This document shows, in pieces, positions 42,314 through 50,300 of a DNA stretch of 64,000 nucleotides. The stretch covers positions 1,750,001 to 1,814,000 of the forward strand of contig NZ_CP012159.1 in the NCBI RefSeq assembly GCF_001189295.1, in the 5' to 3' direction. This stretch comes from Chondromyces crocatus (GTDB lineage: Bacteria > Myxococcota_A > Polyangia > Polyangiales > Polyangiaceae). Each line of letters opens with the position of its first letter. The stretch's first letter is position 1. Below the pieces are notes generated by a model, which was not told where the DNA came from, ran no database searches, and was given only the letters and a program-made list of their open reading frames with translations. The position numbers and the translations under genes are program-made.

Positions 42314-43171
42314 CTAGGGCGGCGGCGGCACGACCGGACGGGAGACCGGCAGAGGCGTCGCCTCCACCTCCACCAGCGGGCGCACGTCGTCTCCCGGTGC
42401 GGCCTCCGTGGTGCTCGCTGCGGCCGGCGCCGACGGGGCCTTGCGCACGGGCTGCGCTGCCGGCGCTTCGCTCGCCGGGACGCGGCGGAGGCCCCGGGTG
42501 AGCGCCAGCGTCTCGACCACCCGCACCACGATGCGCGCCGGGTCCCGCACCGAGTCGAAGTGCGTCAGGCGCTCGTTCTCCGGCGGATAGATCACCTCGA
42601 TCGGGACCTCGACGATCGGCACCTGCCCGGCGATGGAGCGCAGGATCACCTCGGCCTCGAACGCATAGCCCTCATCCCGGACCCCGAGCGAGAGCGTGCG
42701 CCGCAGCGGGTATCTCCGCAGCCCGCACTGCGTGTCGCGCAGCGTGCGCCCCGCGAAGAGCGACAGAAAGAAGTCGGAGATCCCGTTCGAGATCTGGTTC
42801 GCCCGCGGCGCCCCGGCGCGCCTCAGATCGCGGAGCCCCAGCACCAGCGCCTCGACGTCCGGCACCGCGAGGAGCCGTGCCGCCTCGGCGGGCGGGTGCT
42901 GCCCGTCCGCGTCCAGCGTCACCGCCACCTCGAAGCCGACCCGGAGCGCGTGCTCCATCCCCGTCCGCAGCGCCGCGCCCTTCCCTCGGTTCAGCGGGTG
43001 GCGCAGCACCGTCGCCCCTGCGGCGCGCGCGACCTCCGCGGTCCTGTCGTGCGACCCATCATCGACGACGAAGACCGCGCCGGGGACGGGCCACAGCGCC
43101 GCCGTCGCGCGGACGACCTCGCCGACATGGCGCTCTGCCTCGTAGGCCGGAATGACCGCGCAAGCTCGCAT
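42314..43171 (-). CDS. Family 2 glycosyltransferase (polyprenyl-phosphate mannosyltransferase-like)
   Basis: This 285-aa protein has the GT2 pattern AVIPAYEAERHVGEVV, VVDDGSHDRTAEVA, HPLNRGKGAALRTGM, the metal/sugar-binding TLDADGQHPP, and GLRRYPLRRTL. It most resembles dolichyl/undecaprenyl-phosphate sugar transferases and related soluble enzymes that transfer sugar from nucleotide donors. No membrane helix is evident; a Pro/Ala-rich tail follows the domain. ATG at 43171. It heads the minus-strand run with the C45-family and LolA-like genes (9 bp to the next), suggesting a cell-envelope function. Donor and acceptor cannot be read from the sequence. Confidence 0.85.
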   Translation of the reverse strand: MRACAVIPAYEAERHVGEVVRATAALWPVPGAVFVVDDGSHDRTAEVARAAGATVLRHPLNRGKGAALRTGMEHALRVGFEVAVTLDADGQHPPAEAARLLAVPDVEALVLGLRDLRRAGAPRANQISNGISDFFLSLFAGRTLRDTQCGLRRYPLRRTLSLGVRDEGYAFEAEVILRSIAGQVPIVEVPIEVIYPPENERLTHFDSVRDPARIVVRVVETLALTRGLRRVPASEAPAAQPVRKAPSAPAAASTTEAAPGDDVRPLVEVEATPLPVSRPVVPPPP

Positions 43172-43799
43172 GACGCTGGGGGTCTACCACGTTGCCCCAT
43201 CGATCGAACAGCGCACCGCAGGGCTCCAGCACGGATCACCCCACGAAATGCGCCTCTCGTTCCAGGCGGCGCGCGCCTTTCGCAGCAATCCGTCGCGCGT
43301 GCGGGCAGGCGACCGGCCGTTCGACGGCCAGGAGCCGCATGCCGCCGCTGGTTCGTCCTGAAAGCTCCAGGGGCTCCGGCCGCCCAGCCTCCGCTCGTCA
43401 GCGACGCCTCCGCTCGTCAGCGACGCCTCCGCTCGTCAGCGACGCCTCCGCTCGGTGATGGCAGCGCCCAGACGGACGAGGGGATGAGGCTTGCGGACAT
43501 CATGTTGAGGCCTGTTCGACTCATCGCCGAACACCCAGAAGCTCCACGTTCTGGTGGGATTTCCCTGCTGTTGCACCCGGCATGGTGTGTGACACTGAGC
43601 GATTGAACGGCGTCTCCGCGCACAGGTCGACCCGGTGCACGGTGACCCGAACATCACATCAACCCAAGCTCCTCCACCCTCTCCCGAGGGGAGGAAGGAG
43701 CGTCACGGCAGGATCGAGATGACGGAGATGACGCCGGCGCCCCATCGCCAGGTCGTGCGAGACGACCGTCATCGCGATCCCTTGCACCTCAGAGGTCCC
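43172..43799. other. 628-bp intergenic region with a minisatellite
   Basis: No convincing gene is seen between the glycosyltransferase and the receiver-like gene. The region holds a 19-bp tandem repeat (43387-43454) and must contain divergent promoters for both neighbours. An open frame from GTG 43635 continues into the receiver-like gene but encodes a non-conserved, His/Arg/Pro-rich leader, so it was not used as the start. Confidence 0.6.
43387..43454. repeat. 19-bp tandem repeat, three full copies plus a partial fourth
   Basis: The unit GCCTCCGCTCGTCAGCGAC occurs at 43387-43405, 43406-43424 and 43425-43443 without mismatch, followed by 11 bases of a fourth copy. It lies in non-coding DNA. 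The 19-bp period would break any reading frame, which supports a non-coding nature. Confidence 0.95.
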
Positions 43800-44177
43800 A
43801 TGAAGGTGTCCACGGCCATCATCGTCGGCAGCGATCCGTACTGCGCCCGGATCCTCGAGTTCGCGCTGAACCGCCGCCGGTTCAACGTGATCCGCGCCCA
43901 GCGCACGCTGGGCTTGAACGGCCTCCTGACCGCGTTCCGACCCGAACTCGTGCTCCTCGAGCGCGACATGCCCGATCTGGACTGCGCCGCGGTGATCGGC
44001 TTCCTGCGCGCTCGCCCCGAGACGCAGGACACGCGCGTGGTGCTCTACTCCCGGAAGGACGAGCCACCCCTGGGCGACGAACTCACGCAGTGCGGAGCAG
44101 ACGGCCATGTCGCCGTCGCGCGTGAAGTCGCCGTCATGGACCGCGAGCTCGATCCATGGCTCCCCCTCGCGCCCTGA
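43800..44177 (+). CDS. Degenerate response-regulator receiver domain protein
   Basis: The 125-aa product from ATG at 43800 has AGAGG 5 bases before the start and the CheY-like fold pattern: STAIIVGSDPYCARILEFAL, then ELVLLERDMPDLDC, then RVVLYSRKDE. The residue at the phosphoacceptor position is Glu54 (E-R-D-M-P in place of D-x-x-M-P), the acidic pocket has only one Asp, and the conserved Lys near the end is missing (ADGHVAVAR). It is thus probably not phosphorylated. It may act as a constitutive or protein-binding pseudo-receiver. No output domain is attached, and no kinase gene adjoins it. Confidence 0.68.
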   Translation: MKVSTAIIVGSDPYCARILEFALNRRRFNVIRAQRTLGLNGLLTAFRPELVLLERDMPDLDCAAVIGFLRARPETQDTRVVLYSRKDEPPLGDELTQCGADGHVAVAREVAVMDRELDPWLPLAP

Positions 44178-44410
44178 CCATTTCCCGCCCGGACGGGTTT
44201 GCGTCCTGACCGATGCCTGCGACAGCGAGCGGCTCGTCATGGGCCGCCTCGTTCAGCACCTTGCAAGTTTCGTCGCGTTGCGGATCCGACAGAAATCCGA
44301 AGACTCTACTTGCGGGCCATCCCCACATTGGGTTGTCCTGTCATCCAAGGTGCTCGTGTCAGCGTATGGCAGGGCCGGATGATGTGAACCTCCAGCAGGG
44401 TGTGAGGCGG

Positions 44411-45385
44411 ATGATGTACCGCGCATGGCTCCTCGGGCCGATTCTGGGATTGAGTGGCGTGTTGGGGGCCGGTGCTTGCGGCACCGGCGATGATGAACCT
44501 GGGACCAGCCAGAGCAGTGGGACGAACAGCTCTGGCGGAGGGACCACGACCACGAACTCTGGCCCGGGTGGCGGGGGTCCGGGCGGCGCGGGCGCTCAAG
44601 GCGGCGCTGGCGGTCAAGGCGGTGACAGCAGCCAAGGCGGTGCGGGCGCTCAGGGCGGTGAAAGTGCCCAGGGGGGCGCCGGTGCTCAAGGGGGTGACAG
44701 TGGCCAGGGTGGCGCGGGTGCCAGCGGCGGCGGCAACGGCCAGGGTGGCGCGGGCGCCAGCGGCGGCGGCAACGGCCAGGGTGGCGCGGGTGCCAGCGGT
44801 GGCGGCAACGGCCAGGGTGGCGCGGGTGCCAGCGGCGGCGGCAACGGCCAGGGCGGCGCGGGTGCCAGCGGCGGCGGCAACGGCCAGGGCGGCGCGGGTG
44901 CCAGCGGTGGCGCGGGCGGCATGGGCGGCATGGGCGGTGCGACCAGCTCCTCCAGCGTCAGCAGCAGCGCCTCCGGAATGAACCCCTTCTGCGGCGACAC
45001 CGTGTGCAACCCGGGTGAGACCTGCACGAACTGCCCGCAGGACTGCGGCATGTGCCCGAACACCTGCGCTCATGACAAGTGCGCCCTTGGCCCGGCGCTG
45101 GTCTCGTCGTGTGACCCGTGTGTGGCCCAGATCTGCCAGGCAGACGATTTTTGCTGCACGGAGGAGTGGGATCTCCTCTGCATCTCGGCCGTCTCCTCCG
45201 TGTGCGGACAGACCTGCCCGAACACCTGCGCGCACGACGTCTGCGACGAGGGGCCGCCGCTCGTGTACGGATGCAGCCCCTGCGTGGCGGCCGTTTGCGA
45301 CTACGACGATTACTGCTGCGCGGCCGAGTGGGACGATACCTGCGTGTTCCTGGCCGACTACTTCTGCGAGAGCAACTGCTACTGA
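44411..45385 (+). CDS. Secreted lipoprotein with Gly-rich repeats and duplicated Cys-rich domain
   Basis: The 324-aa product from ATG at 44411 (or the adjacent ATG at 44414) has a lipoprotein signal ending in LGAGAC. Next are about 160 residues of Gly/Ala/Gln/Ser repeats, with the unit GQGGAGASGGGN copied five times. A Ser-rich linker leads to a Cys-rich end with a CGDTVCNPGETCTNCPQDC module and two copies of a domain of the form CAHDxC, then PCVxxxCxxDxxCC, then EWDxxC. These Cys modules occur in secreted myxobacterial proteins; the Gly-rich part is a flexible spacer. It probably displays the Cys-rich tip at the cell surface. Ligand and function are unknown. Confidence 0.8.
   Translation: MMYRAWLLGPILGLSGVLGAGACGTGDDEPGTSQSSGTNSSGGGTTTTNSGPGGGGPGGAGAQGGAGGQGGDSSQGGAGAQGGESAQGGAGAQGGDSGQGGAGASGGGNGQGGAGASGGGNGQGGAGASGGGNGQGGAGASGGGNGQGGAGASGGGNGQGGAGASGGAGGMGGMGGATSSSSVSSSASGMNPFCGDTVCNPGETCTNCPQDCGMCPNTCAHDKCALGPALVSSCDPCVAQICQADDFCCTEEWDLLCISAVSSVCGQTCPNTCAHDVCDEGPPLVYGCSPCVAAVCDYDDYCCAAEWDDTCVFLADYFCESNCY
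44702..44905. repeat. 36-bp tandem repeat, five copies plus partial, in the Gly-rich lipoprotein gene
   Basis: Units start at 44702, 44738, 44774, 44810 and 44846, with a 24-bp partial copy at 44882-44905. They differ only at a few positions (mainly C/T changes at third codon positions). Degenerate shorter copies precede them from about 44600. The period encodes exactly 12 residues, so copy number can change in frame. Confidence 0.95.
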
Positions 45386-45496
45386 GCCTCCCGAGCGCCG
45401 ACTCGTTCGACGTCGGCGCGCGGCGCTGAAGACGACCCGCTGCCGTGGCGCGCTTTGCGTGCGGCGGCGGCCTCGACCCAGCATGGCTCTCCTCTC

Positions 45497-45613
45497 GACG
45501 AGGCGCTTCGACTCGACGAGGCGCTTCGACTCGACGAGGCGCTTCGGACGAGGCGCTTCGGACGAGGCGCTTCGGACGAGGCGCTTCGGACGAGGCGCTT
45601 CAACGAGGCGCTG
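45497..45613. repeat. Tandem array of GACGAGGCGCTTC with a period switch from 18 to 14 bp
   Basis: Seven exact copies of the 13-mer start at 45497, 45515, 45533, 45547, 45561, 45575 and 45589. The first two intervals are 18 bp and the next four are 14 bp. A degenerate eighth copy begins near 45602. The array lies in the 291-bp gap between the Gly-rich lipoprotein gene and the convergent ccmE-like gene, and no gene covers it. Confidence 0.95.
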
Positions 45614-45676
45614 TCAGCGGCAGGGAGCGAGGGATTCGCGGCAGAACGGCGGGGAGAGGTGAAGCGTGCGCGCGCT

Positions 45677-46237
45677 TCAGTTGCGCGAGAGCGGGCCGTC
45701 GAGCTTCTTGTCGTCGCCCTGGATCTCGTGCGTCGTGGGATCGTACTTCGACGTGCACTTGGCCATGACCAGCGTCGCGTCGAAGTTCCCCTCCTGGTTC
45801 AGGGAGCCCTCGACCGTCACCTGGACGCCGGGCACGTCGCGGAACGTGTCGGGGATCACGCACTGCGCGTAGCGCACCGGCATTTCGTTCTGCGGGCTGT
45901 GCAGCGTGAAGCGGTACTCGCAGGGCTCGTCGCGCTTCACGAGCGTGCCCTGGATCAGCTCGCCTTCCACGCGCACCTTGCGGCCGGTGAGCTTCTCCTT
46001 CGACTCGAAGAGCTGATCGACCGTCAAGGCGTAAACTGCGGCCTCCTTGAAGCCCACCAGGAAGAGGGACACGAGTGCGCCCCCCATCACCAGCAGCACC
46101 GCCAGCAGGCCGAGGTTGTTGCGCCCCGGGTTCCTGCGCTCGACCGGGCGGGCCGCAGCCTTTTCCACCGGCGGTGCATCTACCTGCTCGCCCTGCTTGA
46201 GGGCCTCCGCCAGCTCTTCGTCCAGCTTCTTGCTCAT
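45677..46237 (-). CDS. ccmE: CcmE-type heme chaperone, CxxxY variant
   Basis: This 186-aa membrane-anchored OB-fold protein has one N-terminal helix (LGLLAVLLVMGGALVSLFLV), then VYALTVDQLFESKEKLTGRKVRVEGELIQGTL (shown by its parts VYALTVDQL and VRVEGELIQGTL) and DTFRDVPGVQVTVEGSL, which match CcmE. CcmE binds heme covalently through a His in HxxxY and passes it to cytochrome c in system I maturation. Here the motif is Cys161-T-S-K-Tyr165, the CxxxY variant known from some deltaproteobacteria and archaea. The first about 35 residues are a hydrophilic extension. No other ccm gene is adjacent. ATG at 46237. Confidence 0.82.
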   Translation of the reverse strand: MSKKLDEELAEALKQGEQVDAPPVEKAAARPVERRNPGRNNLGLLAVLLVMGGALVSLFLVGFKEAAVYALTVDQLFESKEKLTGRKVRVEGELIQGTLVKRDEPCEYRFTLHSPQNEMPVRYAQCVIPDTFRDVPGVQVTVEGSLNQEGNFDATLVMAKCTSKYDPTTHEIQGDDKKLDGPLSRN

Positions 46238-46346
46238 GAGCGTACCCCAGCCGCGGAGGCTAACCCGGCCGGGGCGCGAGGTCGAGCCTCGCGAGCGCCG
46301 CGCAGACCGCTGACGACGGGATCGCCGCGACCGCGGAGAAAGACGC

Positions 46347-46376
46347 GGACGGCGGCACCCGAAGGCCCCGCCGTCC
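46347..46376 (-). terminator. Hairpin downstream of the 46438-47271 lipoprotein gene
   Basis: GGACGGCGG (46347-46355) pairs perfectly with CCGCCGTCC (46368-46376) across a 12-base loop. A second imperfect copy of the same sequence (46397-46428) lies between it and the stop codon of the minus-strand lipoprotein gene. It could terminate that transcript. There is no U-tract. Confidence 0.4.
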
Positions 46377-46428
46377 AGTCAGCGAACGATGCGGGCGGCG
46401 GCACCCGAGGGGCCCCGCCGTCCGGTCA
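46351..46428. repeat. Imperfect direct repeat of about 31 bp
   Basis: Copies at 46351-46381 and 46397-46428 start with GGCGGCACCCGA and end with CCCCGCCGTCC then GTCA, with a one-base length difference. They are 46 bp apart and each contains the GGCGG/CCGCC inverted repeat, so both could fold as hairpins. Confidence 0.8.
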
Positions 46429-46437
46429 TCGAGAGCT

Positions 46438-47271
46438 TCACTTCGTCTGCTTCGGCTGGGCCTTGTGGATGGTGTGGCCCGTGGACACGAACGAGCGCGC
46501 CTCCTGACGCAGCTTGCCCACGTTGGTCGTGTCCGTCGTCGTCAGGATGAGGTGCACCTGGTTCGGCCGCTCCTGCATGCTCGCCCGCGCGCCGAGCTGC
46601 CCGACGTCGAAGAGCTTGCACTGCGTCGACGCCTCACCGCGCTGCGACGTCGTCGACATCGGCGCCATGCGCGACTCGATGCGCTGCACCGTCTCGCGGA
46701 TGGCCGTCAGTTCCGTGCCCGTCTTCGGCGCGATGACGATGCGCACGCCGTTGTCGATGTTCTGGACCTGCAGCCGGTTGGCTTCGGTGAGCTGCTTGCA
46801 GAGCTGCTGCTCCGACATGGCGTCGGCCGGCAGCCCCCCACTCTGACCCAGCATCGCTTGCCCCTGGGCCGTCTGGTTCTGCCGGACAGCGTTCTCCCCC
46901 GTGGCCATGGGCATCTCCACCTCACCAGGCCGCGCGGGGCCGTGGTTCATCCGGATCTCGCCCTGATTGTCCGAGGGTTGCGGGTTGGGCAGGATGTCGG
47001 TCTGCGGCTGCCCCGGCAGCGCGGTCTCGATGCCCGCGCGCGGCCGACCATGCATCCCCATCGGGTCGTCGTGCATCGCGTGGTAGTCCGGCGCCAGCAC
47101 CGTCCGCTGCTGCCTCCCTTCGGCGCTCGTGGGCGCCTGTGATTCGAACGTCTCCGAGCGGCCCGGCGACCGCGCTTCGCGCGTGCGATCGCTGGCACAG
47201 CCGGCGGCGAGCGCCGTCGTCAACGAGAGCGCGCCGACACAGAGCAGAGAGCGTTGAAACGATGACTTCAT
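46438..47271 (-). CDS. Hypothetical lipoprotein, Met/Gln/Pro-rich
   Basis: The 277-aa product from ATG at 47271 has GGAGGA upstream and a lipoprotein signal ending in LAAGC. A disordered middle part rich in Pro, Gln, Met and His (YHAMHDDPMGMHGRP) precedes a compact C-terminal domain of about 120 residues (LCKQLTEANRLQVQNIDNG, VRIVIAPKTGTELTAIRETV) that could be an alpha/beta fold. The His/Met cluster might bind metal, which is a guess. The next gene starts 95 bp away on the other strand. No family recognised. Confidence 0.72.
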   Translation of the reverse strand: MKSSFQRSLLCVGALSLTTALAAGCASDRTREARSPGRSETFESQAPTSAEGRQQRTVLAPDYHAMHDDPMGMHGRPRAGIETALPGQPQTDILPNPQPSDNQGEIRMNHGPARPGEVEMPMATGENAVRQNQTAQGQAMLGQSGGLPADAMSEQQLCKQLTEANRLQVQNIDNGVRIVIAPKTGTELTAIRETVQRIESRMAPMSTTSQRGEASTQCKLFDVGQLGARASMQERPNQVHLILTTTDTTNVGKLRQEARSFVSTGHTIHKAQPKQTK

Positions 47272-47366
47272 GGGAGTCCTCCGTGATCTCGCCGCGGACG
47301 TATTGCAGTCTCCGTGCCCGCGGATCGATCTGCTGACGACGAACTGGGTTAGGCTGCGCCCTACGC

Positions 47367-50300
47367 ATGGCCCCCCCGCGCAAGCGAGCCCAGGCGCCGA
47401 ACGAAGAGCCTGTTCGCCACCGAACCCATCTCCTGTCTCCCGCCCCCGCTCCACCGGAGCAGGGAGGCCCCAATCCACGATCTTTGCGCTCTCCGTGGCG
47501 TCGGAGAGCCCTCGCGCTGGGCGCGCTCACCGTGGGCCTGCTTCCCGAGGGCGCGCTCTTTTCTTCGGCTCCTGTCGGTCCTGCCACACTCTCCCTGACG
47601 GGGTGCACTCCACGCCCTGCGCGGACGCTTGCCGCCCCCGACATGCACGGTGCGGCGACCCTGGAGTCTCCTTCGCGCTCGTCCAGCGTGCGCACCGGGG
47701 GCGCCTCGCCTCCGGGTGAAACGGCTGGCCTCGTCCAGCGCAGACCGCTCGCCGACCTCGTGGACGAGCCGCTCTCCTTCTCGATCGAGCCCACGCTGGA
47801 CAGCCGTGCCGTGCTCTTCGTCGCGAGCGCCTCGTCCGATCCAGTCGGCTGGGTCCGCGTCTTCGACACCAGCGCGAGCGAGCTTCAGCCAGCGATGCAG
47901 CTCGACGGAGAGCATGTCGTCACCGCGTTCCGGGCGAGCGAAGGCGCCATGCGCCTGCTCACCTCGCGCGACGATGCGCTCTGCTTCTCCTCCTTGCCCA
48001 CGACGGCGGGCGAGCCCTCGCCCTCGCCGCGTTGCTCCTCCACCCGCACCCGCATCTTGACCGCCGTGGGGAATCGTTTGGCCCTCCTCGACGTCGCGCC
48101 GGTCGCGGCCACGCCGTCCACCCGCGCCTCGGCGCCGGGTCCGAGCGCGAAGCCGCCGTCCTCGCCGCCTCCGAGCCGTCCTGCCACGAAGAGCGCCCGC
48201 GCGCCCCGGACCTCGTCGAAGCCCGCGGCCAGCAAGAAGCCTCCGGCACCGAAGAAACCCACCGCCAAGGGCCACGGTCACGGCCCCCCCAAGCCCCCGC
48301 GCCTCCCCGAACTCGACGTGCTCCTCCGCTGGGCTTCACCCGAGGGCGACATCGACCCCCAGCCCACCCCGACGGGGCTTCGCTTCCGGCCGCCGCTCGA
48401 CGGCATGGCCCTCATCGACGCCGCGGGTCGCCCCGGCGCCATCGACGTCCTGCACTACGCCGAGGCCCCCGCGAAGCCCGGCGACAAGTCCCCCTTCGGT
48501 CGCGCCCGCATCCAGGGCGCCATCCTTCGCGACGGCGTACGCCACGACCCGACCTACAGCGCCACCGCAGCCGAAGGCGAACTCGAATACGGCTTCCTCC
48601 GCGGCCACGAAGAGCCCCGCCTCGTGCCCGGCAAGACCGGCTCCGCGTACGCCGGCATCGAGCAGCGCGGTGGCCGCTGCGAGGCCGCGCGCCTCACCCC
48701 CACCTTCGCCCGCCACACCGGCCTCCCAGCCACCTGCCTCCTCGACCCTGCACGCCTCACCCAGGCCACCCCGATCCCCGCCGACGAGACCCGCGCCCTC
48801 GATCGCCTCCTCGGCCTCGGCCCCCGCCGCACCCCGCTGCAACCCCTCCACGACCCTGGCCTCATCGCCTGGGCCGGCGACCGCGGCTTCTTCCAGATCG
48901 AGGGCGAGCTGTTCTCCGCCCTTCGCACCGACGGCCAGCCTCGCCGCGAACCGCATCCCTTCCCCGCACGCCGCGCCCGCATCGCCTGGGGCGCCTTCAC
49001 CCCGACGGGCGAGGGCCTCGCCTTCGCCGCCGGCCGTCTGCGCCGCGTCAGCCCCACCGGCGCCCTCACCGACGCGGGCACCCCCCTCCTCCCCGAGCGC
49101 GCCACCACCCTGCTCGGCGCCCCCGAGCACCACACCGAGCGCCGCCGCGTCGCGCACATCGCCGGCTCCACCTGGCTCGCCCGCACCGACCTCGTCCGCC
49201 TCCTCCCCACGCCCGCCGTCATCGACAGCCTGCGCGGCCGCGCTCACCCCGACGGCACCGCCCTCGTCGGCGGCCCCGCGCGCGGCCTCTTCCTCGAACG
49301 CCTCGGCAGCACCCTGCGCCTCACCGCCGTCGCCCCTTCGGGCGCGCTCACCCCCCTCGGTGCCATCCCATCGCCCGTGCGCTCCGGCTTCGACGCCTGC
49401 GAACGCCACGCCGGCGGCGCCCTCCTCGCTGGCGTCGCCTCCTCGCCGGCAAGCGCCTCGACCGCAGGAGCCACGACCGCAAGCGCCACGACCGCAAGCG
49501 CCACGACCGCCGGGGCCCCGACCGCCGGGGCCCCGACCGCCGGGGCCACGACCTCAGGCACTGCGTCCGCAGGCGCCTCGACCGCAGGCCGCGTCGTCAC
49601 CCAGACGCTGGACGCCAGCGGCCGCCCTGGCCCCGTGCGCACCACCAGCCTCTCTCTCGCAGTCTCCGGTGAACTCTCCGTGCGCCTCACCCCCCTCCCG
49701 GGTGGCGGCGCGCTGCTCACCGACCTCCACCGCCGGCACGTGGTCTGGCTGAACGACGACGGGGAAGAACTCGCCGCGCGCCCCTTTCCCGACGAGCCTC
49801 CCGCCACCACGCGCTGCCTCGACGGCCGCCCCACCCCGCAGCATGTCCCCGCGCCCACGCCGGGCGTCTTCGTCCGCCTCCCCCCGCCTGCTGGCCCCGC
49901 CTCCTGCATGATCGGCGAGCCCACCTGGACCGCCGACGGCGCCCTCCGCTGGTTCGGCAGCGCCGTCGACGGCCTCACCGCGCAAGCCGAGCTGGTCCTC
50001 ATCGCCGGCCTCGCCCCCAGGCCCTCTCCGAAAACCTCCGCCGCCTCGCCTCCCTCGGGCGCTCCTCTTGCCGCCACCGCAGCCTCCTCTGCGACCTCGG
50101 CTTCCAGCGCGGCCTCAGCTCTTTCTGCTGTCACGGCCTCCAGCGCAGCCTCGACTCCCTCTGCGACCCCCGCCGCCTCGCGCCGCTCTCCTTCCTGTCC
50201 CGCCGACATGGTCGCCGTGGAGGGCGGCCGCTTCTGCGTCGATCGGTACGAGTCGTCCCTCATCGACCTCGACACCGCCCGCCCCCTCTCCCCCGACTAC

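Noticed and set aside
43500..43640. Sigma-54 type promoter candidate before the receiver-like gene
   Set aside because: GG and GC elements near 43556-43580 do not have the required 10-bp spacing.
44306..45484. Minus-strand open frame of 392 codons opposite the Gly-rich lipoprotein
   Set aside because: Its Ala/Thr repeats are only the complement of the 36-bp repeat; the plus strand has a signal peptide and ordered cysteines.
44702..45613. Possible CRISPR array from regularly spaced repeats
   Set aside because: Repeats are directly adjacent or have identical short spacers, are partly coding, and no cas gene is present.
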